From Tamarix chinensis (taxonomy: Eukaryota > Streptophyta > Magnoliopsida > Caryophyllales > Tamaricaceae), in contig CM060176.1 of NCBI GenBank assembly GCA_030549775.1, positions 96,277,815 through 96,341,814 of the forward strand: 64,000 nucleotides of DNA, written 5' to 3'. A program made the translations under genes and the position numbers. The notes beneath the pieces were generated by a model. The model did no database searches. It saw nothing but the letters and a program-made list of their open reading frames with translations, and was not told the DNA's origin. The stretch's first letter is position 1; each line of letters begins with the position of its first letter. Positions 33,921-46,603 of this stretch are shown piece after piece.

Positions 33921-35094
33921 TAAATATGAAAAATAGAGGTGGAATAGAGGATATAAAAATATGGACAAAAAATGATAACAAAAATTTTTTTTACTATTAT
34001 TATTAACGATCATATTTTATATATATATTAAAAATATATATTTTAACGATAAATTTAAACTAGAAATATACTGAAAAGGATTAAAAATAAGTCACAATAG
34101 TTCGCGTGGAGCAGCAAAAACTATCACTGTTGGGCGTGTGAATCACACGCGTGCACGTGGGCTCCACATAGACTATTAGGACTTTATTTTTTAGATTGGG
34201 AGGCCCAAAACTTTTTAGCATACCCAAAATTTGAAGCTAAAATTTTTTCCCGCATCCACGACTTTAAATTTAAGATCTCCAAATTTGATATTAGGATCCA
34301 GTTTTTATTTATTTATTACAGATGCTCTTAGGCCCTATCTATTTTTATATTGATACCTCTTAGACTTCGACTCAAGTCCTAACCCCCTGTTATTTCAAAG
34401 CCAAACAAGTAAATAGAGGGTTGCTCTCTCAAACCATCATTATTATTTATGTCTCCACCATGAATTGAGCCAACCAACATCAGTGACACTAACCATACAA
34501 CTACTACTATCTTCCAATCCAATCCGGTATGTAAGTTCTCTTTCTTTCTTTCTTTTTTTTAAAAATAGCTTTTATATGCATTTTCAATTTTTGTGCAGTT
34601 GTGTTTGAATTTTAAATTATGGTTTGGCTATTCTTTTATTTATAGTTTGATTGTATATTTATTTTTGTTTCTTTGTTGGTTTGTTGATTCTTATTAAATA
34701 ATTTTGATTTAGCTTCTAGGTTTTGTTTGTTGTGAAATGTTATAGCTAGGAGTGGGTGACTTTGTTTTTGTTCCAAGGTGAAGCTTCTACAATTGTTGTC
34801 GGTTTTGATTAGTAGTTCATTGAGTTAAATTTGTTTATTGCATATTTCACTTTGATAAATTTGTATGTAGATATAGCTTTAAAAGCAACTAAAAAAAGAA
34901 TAGTGTTATACCCAACTTTTCAAAAATATATTTTATAATATAAAAGTGAGAAAAGTATGTTATTTACATATTTATTACATTATTTAGATAAAGCTCAAAC
35001 CCTAGTTACATTTCTTAAGTGGCTTGTACCATTATTTGTAACATCGCTTACAACTTTATTTTGTGAGATTTTTTGAACAACTTTTTATCATCGG
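33921..35094. other. Intergenic with leader-like composition, no gene confirmed
   Basis: Near 34125-34165 is a GC-rich palindromic patch (cgtgtgaatcacacgcg, then gcacgtgg). From 34370 to 34600 the plus strand looks like a plant 5' leader: gtatgtaag near 34526 and a T-rich tract ending ttgtgcag near 34600. No coding sequence follows before the LTR at 35095. Confidence 0.3.
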
Positions 35095-36035
35095 TGTAAT
35101 ACTCCAAAATTTTGTAAACCTTTTTTTTTAGGTGTTTAGCTTTTTCTTTAAAACTTAACTTTAAACATTAGCTTAATCATCTTTTTGACCCGTAAACCAT
35201 AACCTAAACCATTTCTTAAATATTTTATTCTAATTATTTTTCTTCTTTTTTCTTTTTTTTTACCCCTCACCCTATACCGATTATTTCTTTTTCTCGATCT
35301 GGTTGCATTAATCGGAAACCTTAACCTAACCAAACTAAATTCTAAACCAACACTCCACCCCTACCATCCTCCCTTCTTAAGCCACCCTACCCCTATGTAC
35401 TCGATCTCCTACACACACCAACTCCCTACCATTACCACTCTCGCCATCTCCAACCCCCTCACGTAAGCCCCCTAGAACTCCTCCATTCTCTTCCATGGTC
35501 TAATCATTTAGCCAACACCCGCTATGTTTAGAATTCTTTTTGCTCACACACGATTCCCCCTAAAAATCCCCCTTCCCCATTGTTTTTCTTTTCTTTCAAC
35601 CATTCCCAACACCATCAACTGCTAATACCTTGTGCCAAATTTCTTTCTCTTCCTTTTTTTTCTATTGATCAAGCAACCATCCCTCTATTTTTGGGAGTTT
35701 TGTTTTACAATACTACCAAACCAACCTCCATCCTTTCACACATCACATATCATCTCCTCTTCTTCCCAACGCTATGTGCATCCTCCATTTATTATGCAAA
35801 ACCACCCTTTACCACCTTTGATTATGCCAAAAACCACCCTATATCCACACCACCTTGCATCCAAAACCACCCTAAAACATATCACCATCATTCGTCGTTG
35901 CCGCCCTAGTTTCCATCATTCTCTTATAGCCATGCATTTCACCTCTCCTTCCCAACCTTTTCTACCTCGAGACTCGACCATTACTGCTAAGCACCCCTCC
36001 ACCCCTTAGGTAGAACCACCACCTTAGACCACTCT

Positions 36036-39000
36036 TGTAACACCCCAAAATTTACAATTGAAAATTTTAGTTTACAGAGTTAAGTGTGGAAGCTAAAACA
36101 ATAAAAACAAAGGGTGTTACCGCCACACTTGGTACAAGTCTGGTTTCCTCTACCATTCTCATACCAAGTGCTAAGGCTAAAATTATTAATCCGCTTAAAT
36201 TAATTTCATGATTACAGAAATCATGATAGAGAGAATGTTAGATAAATACTGCTAATTAAAAACGACACTAGCAGTTTACGAAACGCGAGAGAGAAATTAC
36301 AGGCGGACACGAGGGTCCAAATACAACCGGAAATAAGACAAGAAAAGAAACACCAGATAGTCCTACACTCCCAAATCCGAACTATCAGCATTTGTCTGAG
36401 CTCAGAGGCTGACCTGCAAAGTCCACTGCCCATTGAATAGGCAGGGGCCCATGAAAATGAACCCTTCAGTACTACGGTACTGAGCAACCCTTTATACCAA
36501 ACTAATACGATAAATCAGCGTGGAACACATGCAAGGCATACAATTAACATGGTATAAGATATATACATATAATTACGATGATTGAGATACAATAATTACT
36601 CAGATGATTAAATTCCATCAAGGTTACGTACTACTCATATTCGTTCATCTGAAACAGCCAAACTTATTATTGAACATCCCAGAAATATTCTTTGAGTAAC
36701 AATTAAAACCCAACTTCAGCATAATTCACGTCTCAGCATAAATTCCCAAACAATCACGTACGTCACAGGTATAATTTACTAAGATTCATATCACCCTAGA
36801 CATACTTACAGGTACATCATAATAAATCCATGACGTCACAGGTAAACTTACAGATACAGCATAATAAGATCTATAATATCGCAAGTATGCTCACAGACAT
36901 AAAACCATCACAGGTAGGCACGAAGGTCGCTACCAAATCCACAGAACCTCAGGTAGGCACGAAGGCTACTACTGAAAACACATAAAACCTCAGGTAGGCA
37001 CGAAGGCTGCTACCGAAACCTCAGGTAGGCACGAAGGCTACTATCGAACCACAGAAAACCTCAGGTAGGCACGAAGGTTGCTACCGAAACCTCAGGTAGG
37101 CACGAAGGCTACTACCGAACCACAGGTAGGCACAAAGGCTACTACCGAAACCTCAGGTAGGCACAAAGGTTACTTCCGAAACCTCAGGCAGGCACGAAGG
37201 CTGCTACCGAATAATCCAATAATCCGATAATCATTATTTCCATTATATCATTTCCATTTTTATTTACTTTCTCGAGGGGAGATCAATCAACCTAGAGACA
37301 CAAAGGTACTCCAGTCATACCGGCGCAACAAAGGCAACACAGTATCCTACCGATTATCAACCCAAGGACGCAAAGGTACCCTGGTCGTACTGGTACACGA
37401 AGGTAACACAGTACCCTACCGACAAGGACACCTAATACATAAGTATGCATACCCCCTATTAGTCCGCAGAACATAATAGAGTAAGATGTAGGGCCTGACT
37501 GGGGCACTAAGGCACACCAGCAAAAATCCATATCAACCATGGGCTAAATCACATCCTTAGGGTAGCGAACCCTAGGAGCCACCATTCCCGATCTCGAGGT
37601 CTTTCACTTTAAGTATTAGTATTTTATTAAGGTGACTACGAAATCGCATATAATACAGATAAATTAAATTCTCATGCTTAACTGTTCTTACTTATTTCCA
37701 ACAATAATCAAGGTCAAGTTCGAAGCCAACACTAAAATATACTAAGGTCATCCTAGGCTCAAGTATTCACATCTGGATACTTTAGGTCAAAAAGACCAAA
37801 ATACCCCTAAGACTAAAAATTCCTAGATTATTATCTATTTAAATACTAATTCCATTTTATTTATTCATTTGCCATGAAAAGGCTAAAACACCATAATTAA
37901 ATTACTCATTACATAATTTAAATTATCAGATATGTCAAATGACCATTTTGCCCTTATACATAATTTTACACATAAAATCCTTTTGCACACCTTTAATCCA
38001 TCTAAAACACATACTCACATACTCAACAGTAGCTAATACATATTATACATGATTTTCAAGACAAATACCATGATACACAAAAATGACTAAATTGCCCATA
38101 GGACACACATCCATAATAATTATTCTATAATTATTTCTAAGTATGCTCAATATATTATTTTATACATAACTATCATACAAATTATTTTTCCATAAATATA
38201 ATCATTTTAAAACATACCTTCATACCCGGCATAATTTATATCATATAACATGCTCGTTTTATCTGTTTTTATAATAATGATAATTAACACATAACTATAT
38301 CAAAGTAAATCATGCTTAACATACTTCATCAACCAAAAGCCCTAATGTGCTATCACGCAATATTTATAATTTTAGGAAGGTATAACGGTTACCTGAATTC
38401 CAGCAAAAACACAAAAATAGCGGTATCCTACTAAATTTATCGGATCCCGCTAATCAACCTTTCGTACCTAAAAATAATACCGAAATTATTAAATTAATAT
38501 CTATCAAGTAAAATAACAATTATAATATAAAAATATTTATTTTTCAAAAAATACTAAAATACCCTTACACTTAAAATGGGTACCAATATTATATATATAT
38601 ATACTTTTTTTAAAATACACACAACTCACGCTGCATGCGCAGCGTGAGCCATGCACGCGTGAAGAAAAACGAAGGCAGCGGGGGTTGGCCGGCACGACAG
38701 GGAATGAAAAAGGGGGGGCTGGAGGCTGGCGGGGCTGGGTGGCTGCAGCGGCTAGACGACGGGTGTTGGTATGGTTTCTACGGGATGGGAGCATGCAGGG
38801 GCTATGGTTTGAGGCAGGTAGGAGGAGAATGGTGGTGGCCTAGAGCTGCGATGGGCTGCGACGAGCGAGAGGGTGGCTAAGTTTTGGGTGTTGCGTTTGG
38901 TCGAGGAGAATGGTGCACAAGGGAGGCTGAAGGGCGGCTGGGTTGGCTGCGGCGAGAGGTTGGGCTTGCACGGTTGGAAGGAGAGGAGAAGAGATGGGGA

Positions 39001-40004
39001 GTGAGGCTACAGGGAAAAGGTTGACCAAACCAGAGAGAGGGAAGGATTACGTGTGTTGCGTTTGGTTGTTCGGTGGTCGCTGGGCTGATCGTAGGAGAAG
39101 GAGACAGTGCAGCAGGCTAGGCGCTGTATGCACTGGCAAGAAGGGGAAAGGGCTCGGGGTGTTGGGTCGGGGGAGTGGTGGTGCAGAGGCTGCAGTGGTG
39201 GTGATGGTGAGGTGGGAGAAAAACAGGGGCTGCAGGGGTTGGGCGACGGGCTGGTGCACGGGAGAAGGAGAGACAGGGAGAAGGTTGGGGCTGGGGTTGA
39301 GAGGTGTGGGTAGGCGGCTGTTTGGTTGGGAAATCAGACGAAAAGAGAGAAGGGAGTAAGGGTGCTGTTTGATTGTTCGATGGGGAAGGCGTCGAAAGTA
39401 ATAGGAGGGGAGGGAAGGGTTGCGTGTGTGATTGTGTGCATGCAGAGAGCTGGAAGGAATAAGCGTTGAGGGGGCTGTTTGGGCTGGATAGAGTGTGTGT
39501 CCTGTGTGGCGTGCGTATGTGTGTATAAGTGTGCAGAGGGTGTAAGTAAGTAGCATGGGTATCTGTATATAAATGTACGGACGGGGATAGGAAAATCTTC
39601 GGGAGAAATGTTCAGATAAGGTAGAGGGTAGAGTAGAGTTTATTTATTTAGTTTTAAATTTAATTTAGGTAGATTAAAATATTGGATATAAAAATAGTTC
39701 GGGAAAAATTATTAGAATTTGGGTAAGTTTAAAAATAGTCAGAAAGAGTAAAATAATTGAGAATAATTTTTAGGAAATTATTTTTAGGTTACAGATCAAA
39801 AGATTATTAATAACATAATTTAAAATAAGATTTACGGGTAAAAATTTGGATTAATTTAAATAACCTAATTAAATTTATACTTAAACCATTGAAATAATAC
39901 GAAAAATAATAACACTTTTAAGATTAATCCCTCTAAAATAATAATTATAATTAATTATACGATTATAAATTTATAATTATGGTTTTGAAAAACGGAGTAT
40001 TACA
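36036..40004 (-). mobile_element. Solo LTR of the large Gypsy family (copy F6), complete
   Basis: The best-defined copy. It starts TGTAACACCCC, ends GGAGTATTACA, and is flanked by identical ACTCT at 36031-36035 and 40005-40009. Length is 3969 bp. Internal order: tgttaccgccacacttgg (about 36116), hairpin CTGCC...GGCAG (36426-36444), hairpin CAGTAC-TACG-GTACTG (36467-36482), ggtaggcacgaagg minisatellite (36911-37211), caaaggtaccctggtcgtac module (about 37370), gatctcgaggtctttcactt (about 37590), AT-rich segment, purine-rich block (38630-39600), AT-rich end. There is no internal domain. LTR sense is the minus strand, judged from the Gypsy element at 43-61 kb. Confidence 0.9.
36911..37211. repeat. 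Minisatellite, unit about 31 bp, in F6
   Basis: About nine units of cctcaggtaggcacgaagg followed by ctgctaccgaaa, some extended by ccacagaaa or cacataaa. The same position in other copies holds a different module (cactattat...ggtggatcggt). Confidence 0.9.
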
Positions 40005-40264
40005 ACTCTCCCTTGTAGCCTCTAGCATCCTCCTCCATTGCCTAGTAATGCCTCTCGTTCACGGCAAGCTATCATCTTTGCCACCCTCCCACATGCAACT
40101 CTACACCTCCAGTGTGAAACCTCCATGTTATTACCCCCTGTTGCACTAAACCTTCATGCTTCCCCAACCCTACTACGTACATCGATCCCATGCACACCCC
40201 AACCTCACACTAGATCATCAACACACGCACTTCTTACCCATGCAATATTATACCCTATACTTTG

Positions 40265-40621
40265 AAGTCTCACCTTGGTGGCCTTTGCCAACTTGAGTTA
40301 TACTTATTTTTCCATCAAGCTACCCCATCTTTGGTCGAGGTTTGTTTGGTGGGTTTTGGTTAATTGCTGTCATGATTTTAGTTATTAATTATTTTACCTA
40401 CTAATATATCTATTGCTTGATTTTTTTAGTAAAGAAGGAGAATTAGTGGAAGATAGGGATTAATGTTAGTTTGCTTGTATTTTTATTATTTTATTGGAAT
40501 TAAGGAAATTCATATACCTTACTAAAATGTAAAAATTACATGATGGAATATTAGGGTCCCAATGTGTGAAGTTTTAATTATTTCCTTAAGCATATCTTAT
40601 TTTGTTGTATTTACTTCCCTA
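40265..40621. other. Unassigned AT-rich sequence between two LTR copies
   Basis: No reading frame or termini recognised. It could be the diverged remainder of copy R5. Confidence 0.3.
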
Positions 40622-43082
40622 AGTAGTACCTCAAAATTTTGTAACCTTTATTTTGAATATTTAGTCTTTTATCTGAAAATTTATCCCTTAAATATTAACT
40701 TAATCATTCTTGTTATCCCTTGAACCGCAAACTTAAATAAATTATTTGATAAATTATCCTAATTATTTTATCCTTTTCTTTTTATTTAAATCAATCCTAA
40801 ATTGATAAATTTTATAGATTTATTTTTATATAATTGGATACCTTAAACCTGGATAAATTAAATTTATCTGAATCCTTAATTTAACCTAATTTTTATTCCA
40901 ACCTGAATTTTATTTTCTTTTTTCTTTTTTTCCCTTTTCCTTCTTTTTTTTCTATTTTTTTTTCTTCTCTTTCCTTCTTTCTCTTTTCCTTTTTCCTTCC
41001 TTGCACCCAACCCACCTTTCTCTTTCTCCCTCTCTCCCCTAGCCAACCCAACCCACTTTATTTTATTTGCTTTCTCTCCCTAACTTGCCTAGCCCTACCC
41101 ATCTCCCTTCCTTCTTATCTTCGCCTCCTTCTATGCACACACCCAAACAACCCCTATCTCCCCCTACAACATGCCCTTACTTACGCCCCTCTACACTCAC
41201 CAAACACACCTTGACCCCTTTGCATTACCCCTGCCTACACCCGATCTCGCTAGCTACCCCTTTCCTCTTCTAATCAAACACAGCCACTGTATTTCCCCTT
41301 GGTTGCCTATCCTTTTTCTTTCCCTTCCCATGCACCTTCCTCCTCCATATCAGCTAGCCTCTCTACCGGCACATCACCTACCCTCATTTTTTTTCCTGCA
41401 CCCATCTATGTCGTTTTCCCCATTAAGCCAAACACTATCTGGCACACTCCCTCACTCATGCCCCTTTTCCATTCCATTCTTGGCTAGTGCATCAAGCCTT
41501 ACAACCACCAGCCATGCATGCCTCAACCTCAGCTGTCACATGCATACACCTCTTCTTTCACCTCTCTATCAAGCATATACATACATGCATGAACACCCAT
41601 TCCCCCTATTTGTGTGACCCTCAACCTACTCCTTCTCTTTCCTTATTTCTCATTTCCTTCTTCTTCATCCCTAGCCCTAGATGTTAAGTTTCCCTCTGCT
41701 ACCTACCCCTACCTCTATTTTTCTTCTCTATTCACTACCCAACCATCACTATCACACCATTCTTCTATACAACTAAGTCACAACACCTCCCTCCTCAACT
41801 TTCATCATCCTTGATTGTCGCCCAACACCACCACTGCTGCAAACCATTTGTCCCTTTTTCCTCTACTTGCAACCCACACGCCCTAGTCAATTTTTTGCAT
41901 CCCGCATCCCTTCGAACTCCATCGCACCACCGACAACCACCAAACCCTTGCTTCTTTCCCTAGCCATGTTTGGCCTCGCCAACCATCACCACCGCCATTT
42001 GCACCCCTCAAACCTCCACCATCCAACCTCGCGATAGCTACTAACCCTCCTCGCTGCTAGGGTTGTACAAAAAAATGGGAATCCGAAAATCCGATCCAAT
42101 ATCTAAAAAATTTGATTCGACATTTCGGATATCCGAATCGATTTTAGTCCAAAAGGATATCCTACATTCAGATATCTGGTTTTTTACTGGATTATCCGAT
42201 CCAGAAAAATATACGATATTTTGTTGATTATTTCAATAATACATCATATTATTGTGTTTTTATAGTTTTAAGTTTTAAAATTTTATTTATTTTTATATTT
42301 TAAATATTTATAATAATATTTTAATACTTCTTTTAGATAAAATAATACATTTATATGAATATAGATATGAATATTAATTGATATACAATCTTTATTTTTA
42401 AAAATATTATAGCAAAAGTTATTAAAACTGATAAAATAGTTTTTTCATATGGATATTGAATATACCCAAATCTGGTCCATATCCTGTTATTATTTTTTAG
42501 ATATCTGCATTCCAGATACCCGGTTTTGAAAAATATGGAGCGTATATCCAAAAATATCCGAACGGATACGGATATTCAGTTTTGCACACTCCTACTCACT
42601 ATAACCAACCTCCACCTGCATCTGCCTCCTCACCATTGCCCCTCGACCGAGCCAAATAGCCAACAACCACCACCTTACCTTCCTCTACCCCTTTCATTAC
42701 CATCCCATGTATCCCACACATCACTAATGCCCCAGTCTATGCCTCATTAACTCTACAACCTACCCCTAATCTCAACTCCTCCCAACCACCACCAATTATC
42801 CTAGCTACACCGCCAACAACTCCGCCACTACACCACCACCTCAACCATTACTTCCACCTAGCCAACCTTTCTCCTCCCCACCCCTTGAGCCTTCCACCTT
42901 CATCCTGAAACTCACAGTGCACGGGCAATGTGAAAAGATTATAAATTGTACACATTTTCAACCTAAGGGAAATTTAGTAATTTCTATATTTAATAAATAT
43001 TTTAATAAAAATATTATTTTATTGGTTAAATATAATAAGTTTAATGTAGTATTATTTTTAGGTACAAAAGTTTATTTAGCAG
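40622..43082 (+). mobile_element. Large Gypsy-family LTR, sense orientation (copy R7), with a hAT insertion
   Basis: Its start (about 40622, tagtacctcaaaattttgta) aligns with the first bases of copy R5, and the next 150 bases keep the same order (ttaacttaatcat, cttaaat). The pyrimidine-rich block runs 40920-42057 and 42603-42910. The 3' end is lost where the Gypsy RT begins near 43083. Confidence 0.6.
42058..42594. mobile_element. Non-autonomous hAT element (537 bp)
   Basis: Begins TAGGGTTGTACAAAA; the far end reverse complemented is TAGGAGTGTGCAAAA, 12/15 matching. Flanking 8-mers CTCGCTGC (42050-42057) and CTCACTAT (42595-42602) match at 5/8, all three differences being transitions. The termini enclose AT-rich, ggatatccga-rich sequence with no transposase. 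Confidence 0.75.
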
Positions 43083-44413
43083 AGAATATTTAAGAGTTTG
43101 GCGCACAACTAGTGTGATCTTAATAATGTCAAAGTCTGCCTTAAATGTTGCCCATGCATCTCTCGATTGCTGGAGTACATGATGATGTCCTCGATAAACA
43201 CGATGGCGAACTAATCCAAGAAGGGTTGAAATATTTGATTCATGAGGTACATGAATGTTGATGGAGCATTAATGAGTCTGAAAGGCATTACTATGAACTC
43301 ATAATAGACATTTCTTATTCAAAAATCAATCTTAGGAATGTCCTACTCTACTATCCTCAAGTAATGGTAGCATGGCCGAAGATCAATCTTGGAGAATACC
43401 TTAGCTCCCTTGAGTTAATTGAATAGGTCATTAATCCTTAGGAACAGATAATAGTTTTTTTTTACCGTAACATGATTCAACCATCGGTAATGGATACATA
43501 ACCTCAAGCTCCTATCCTTCTTCTTCATAAACAAGACTGGTGCTCCCTACGGTGATTTTTTGGGTTAGATGTAACCCTTCCCCACTAACTCCTCCAACTA
43601 GGACTTGAGCTCTTTCATCTCCGTAGGTGTTATACAACATAGGGCCTCAGATAACTATTTTTTCCTAGTAACATGTCCACAATGAACTCAACTTCTCGAA
43701 TGGGTGGCATTCCTATAATCTTCTCAAGGAATATGTCAATATACTCACGAACCACTGTTATGTACTCTAACGGCGTCTCAACAGCCTCGATGTCTCAAAT
43801 AATACACAAGAAGAGAGGATATTCTTTACGAATAAGGTTGTTCATCGTGATTGCTGACAAAATCCTTACAGAGGGATAAGGTTCACATTTTCAGTACGAG
43901 ATCTTAACACCATTTGGTCCTCACAGAGACACATGCTCTTGTGTACAATCAATCAACGCCCGATACTTCCCCAACATGTCCATCCCAACAATCACATTGA
44001 AGTCACGCATATCAAGTTCTATGAGATCCAACAGAAAATCTACCCTCCAAATATCAAGTCCACTCCTTTATAAAATCTAGAATATGCAATCCTATTCCCA
44101 AAATGCAATACAACAGAAGTGGAAATACTATTGGAAGGAGATAAGGCAACTCTAGCTATAAATGCAGATTCCACAAAGGAATGTGATACACCAGAGTTAA
44201 ACAATACACATGTTGGAAATATAGAGATAGTAAGCATACCAGTCACCATACCAACCTAACGATCTACCTCTACCTGGCTCATCAATTCAGGCATCCTCTC
44301 AAAGGAAATTCTGCGACACTAGATGACTCTGCCCTTGTTGAAAAGATCGAGCCCTCTAACCTTTGGATTGACTATCGACTAGCGACACTAGTTGGTGATA
44401 GATGAACTCTATG
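43083..44413 (-). pseudogene. Gypsy protease and reverse transcriptase remnant
   Basis: Protease: CVLFNSGVSHSFVESAF (about 44160-44220), where the family's catalytic LFDSGAS has Asn for Asp. Then, toward lower coordinates: VREYIDIFLEKIIGMPPIREVEF (about 43690-43780), [28 protein letters not shown] (about 43510), GAKVFSKIDLR-CYHYLR (about 43370-43420), [19 protein letters not shown] (about 43260-43320), and VFIEDIIMYS (about 43190), where the catalytic Asp pair is changed to Glu-Asp. Several stops are present. The RT breaks off near 43083 in the thumb-proximal HLRQTL..L segment. Non-functional. Confidence 0.9.
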
Positions 44414-45149
44414 TGTAACACCCCAAAAATTCACTACCGAAAAATTTCATTTTATTTAAGATTTAGAGGAAACAAGTATATCAAAACTTATGAATTTCGG
44501 GGATATTACTATCGTGATCAATACGAGCCCAGCCCCTAGTCAATCCCATACTAACCATAAGGCTAAAGAAGAAATAACAACCATATTAATTCAAATTCAA
44601 AACAAGGATTCATAAAAGCATTGAAATGTTCATGAGGCAGAAATCAGAGTATGCGAAAAGAGTTTACAATCCAGAGTATATAATTAAAATTCCTCGAAAT
44701 CCTCGAAAGGAATAAAGGTTACAATATAATAAAAATCAAGTCTGATTATACTGGTACAATGTAAAAGAACATAAAAAGTAAATATGGCAATGGTGCTCTC
44801 AACTCCTTAATCAAAGTCCATGCTCAACACTCAGCCCTACCCGATGCCTCATAAGCATCAAAGGCATCAAAAACAGTATCACCAACTTGCACAAACTCAA
44901 AGGGGCCTTCTGCTCATGGGAATGAGCAGTACCCATGAAATGGGTGGTCAATACGCTATGTACTGAGTAAGATAACCATGCAACTGAGGCCGACACACAC
45001 AGGCATATAATACAAGCATGATCACATAACAACATATAATCATTACGGATAAATAAAGGCTAAGTTATAGTCCAGATAAATTGATTATTTATTCTCTGAT
45101 CAATACTCATTTTACACCATACTCTTTATCAATCCATGCGAGTACGAGA

Positions 45150-45490
45150 ACCCCACTATTATATTCAGTGGACCGGAAACGTAAAAGGCATAACGCACCT
45201 GACCACTATTATACGCCGGTGGATCGATCTCTAGGGCAAGATGCTCTTAGCCACTCTTATTCACCAGTGGACTGGTCTAACCCCGACTCCCGTGGTGTTT
45301 CACTATAAGTACTTAGTTTCTTTTACGTGTCTTATAAAACTTAGGATTTAGTTTATTGAGCTCAAGATCCCCCACTATTATAGCTAGTGGATCGGTCATA
45401 TACAAGGCAGAACGCACCTAACCACTATTATATGCCCGTGGATCGATCTCTAGGGCACCCCGTCACTTGGCCACTATTATACCGGTGGAT
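45150..45490. repeat. cactattat-ggtggatcggt modules in F8
   Basis: Six cores of ccactattat followed by a 4-6 bp spacer and ggtggatcgg, at about 45152, 45203, 45251, 45371, 45422 and 45471. Between them are gggcaa-acgc-cctgg linkers. Confidence 0.85.
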
Positions 45491-46603
45491 CGATATAGGC
45501 CCGACTTAATAATCTTCCACTTTAAATGATTAGTGTCTTACTTGTATCTGATTAGACAAATTTTCACCCTAGATATATATGTCATACTCTATCTACTCTT
45601 ATTCTCCCAAGAGGGCCCAGTACCATATCTTGAAGCTCTGCCCCTCCTAACACACCCCAACATCCTTTCCTTCTTTCCCTTACTCACAATAGAGGCCCAA
45701 GTCCTATGTGTATGGGTCAAGGCCCACTACCTTACACCTCTAAGTCCACTCACAGCCTTACCCTACAGTTTTCTCCTAAAACCCTAATTTAGGCCTATGT
45801 GGCCTATCCTTCTCTACCTTACACAACCAATGTTGTTTTAACACCTCACACATCACATCCCTTAATTTTAACCCTCATCATTTCACTTTATTCCCCAAAT
45901 ACACGTGTGACCACGAAACCCTAGGTGACCACACCGAACCCTAGCATCCTTCTTTCTACATGTCACCCCTCTATTTCTCACCTTCCACTCTTGCTTCCCC
46001 ATGATACCCATACTCACCCTACACATGACATTATTCCATCCTCATATCACACTCCACTCACCCTCAATTATGTTTACTTTCACAGCCATCTCAAATTAGG
46101 GTTTCCTTTCAAACCCTAGCCATGTCTCCTGTGCACCCTTATACTAACCCACGTATTATTTTTCACCCTAAGCCACCAATTACCCAAACAATTCTTCTTG
46201 TACCTTACTTACATCCCAAGACAACTTTTCACACGTAAAGTTCATCCCCATGTACACTCCATCCACCCCATGCAAACCCTTGAAGTTTCCATGCAAAACC
46301 ATAGAATTCCCTTGCAAACCCTAGAATATCCCATGCAAAGTTTACCCACTCTTTTATTTTATCCATAGTCCCCTCTTATTTTTCCTTCCATGGATCATGA
46401 GATATTTAGGTCAATCCCATATCTCTTGGTCAACTTACTTCCCCTTGGTCTATTCACTTCCCCATTTTTCTTTTTCATCCTTTCACCCTATATTATTATA
46501 TTAAATATCCTAGCATACATGTCCTAAAGGGGCCACATCACATCACATCTTAATCACAACATATACATATTACACACATGCCATAAGAAAACACATGAGC
46601 ATA

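Larger units (their letters stand above)
35095..40264 (+). mobile_element. Large Gypsy-family LTR, sense orientation (copy R5), interrupted by F6
   Basis: Starts TGTAATACTCC, the reverse complement of the GGAGTATTACA end of copy F6. It has the family's AT-rich first 250 bases and then the pyrimidine-rich block (35340-36035 and 40010-40264). Copy F6 sits inside that block. The remaining 3' part of the LTR is not recognised, so the copy is truncated near 40264. Confidence 0.65.

Noticed and set aside
34500..34610. Possible small intron (gtatgtaag to ttgtgcag) of a plus-strand gene
   Set aside because: No coding exon on either side; composition alone is not enough.
36911..37211. Regular repeats considered as a CRISPR array
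   Set aside because: Units are contiguous without unique spacers, and the sequence is a plant LTR.
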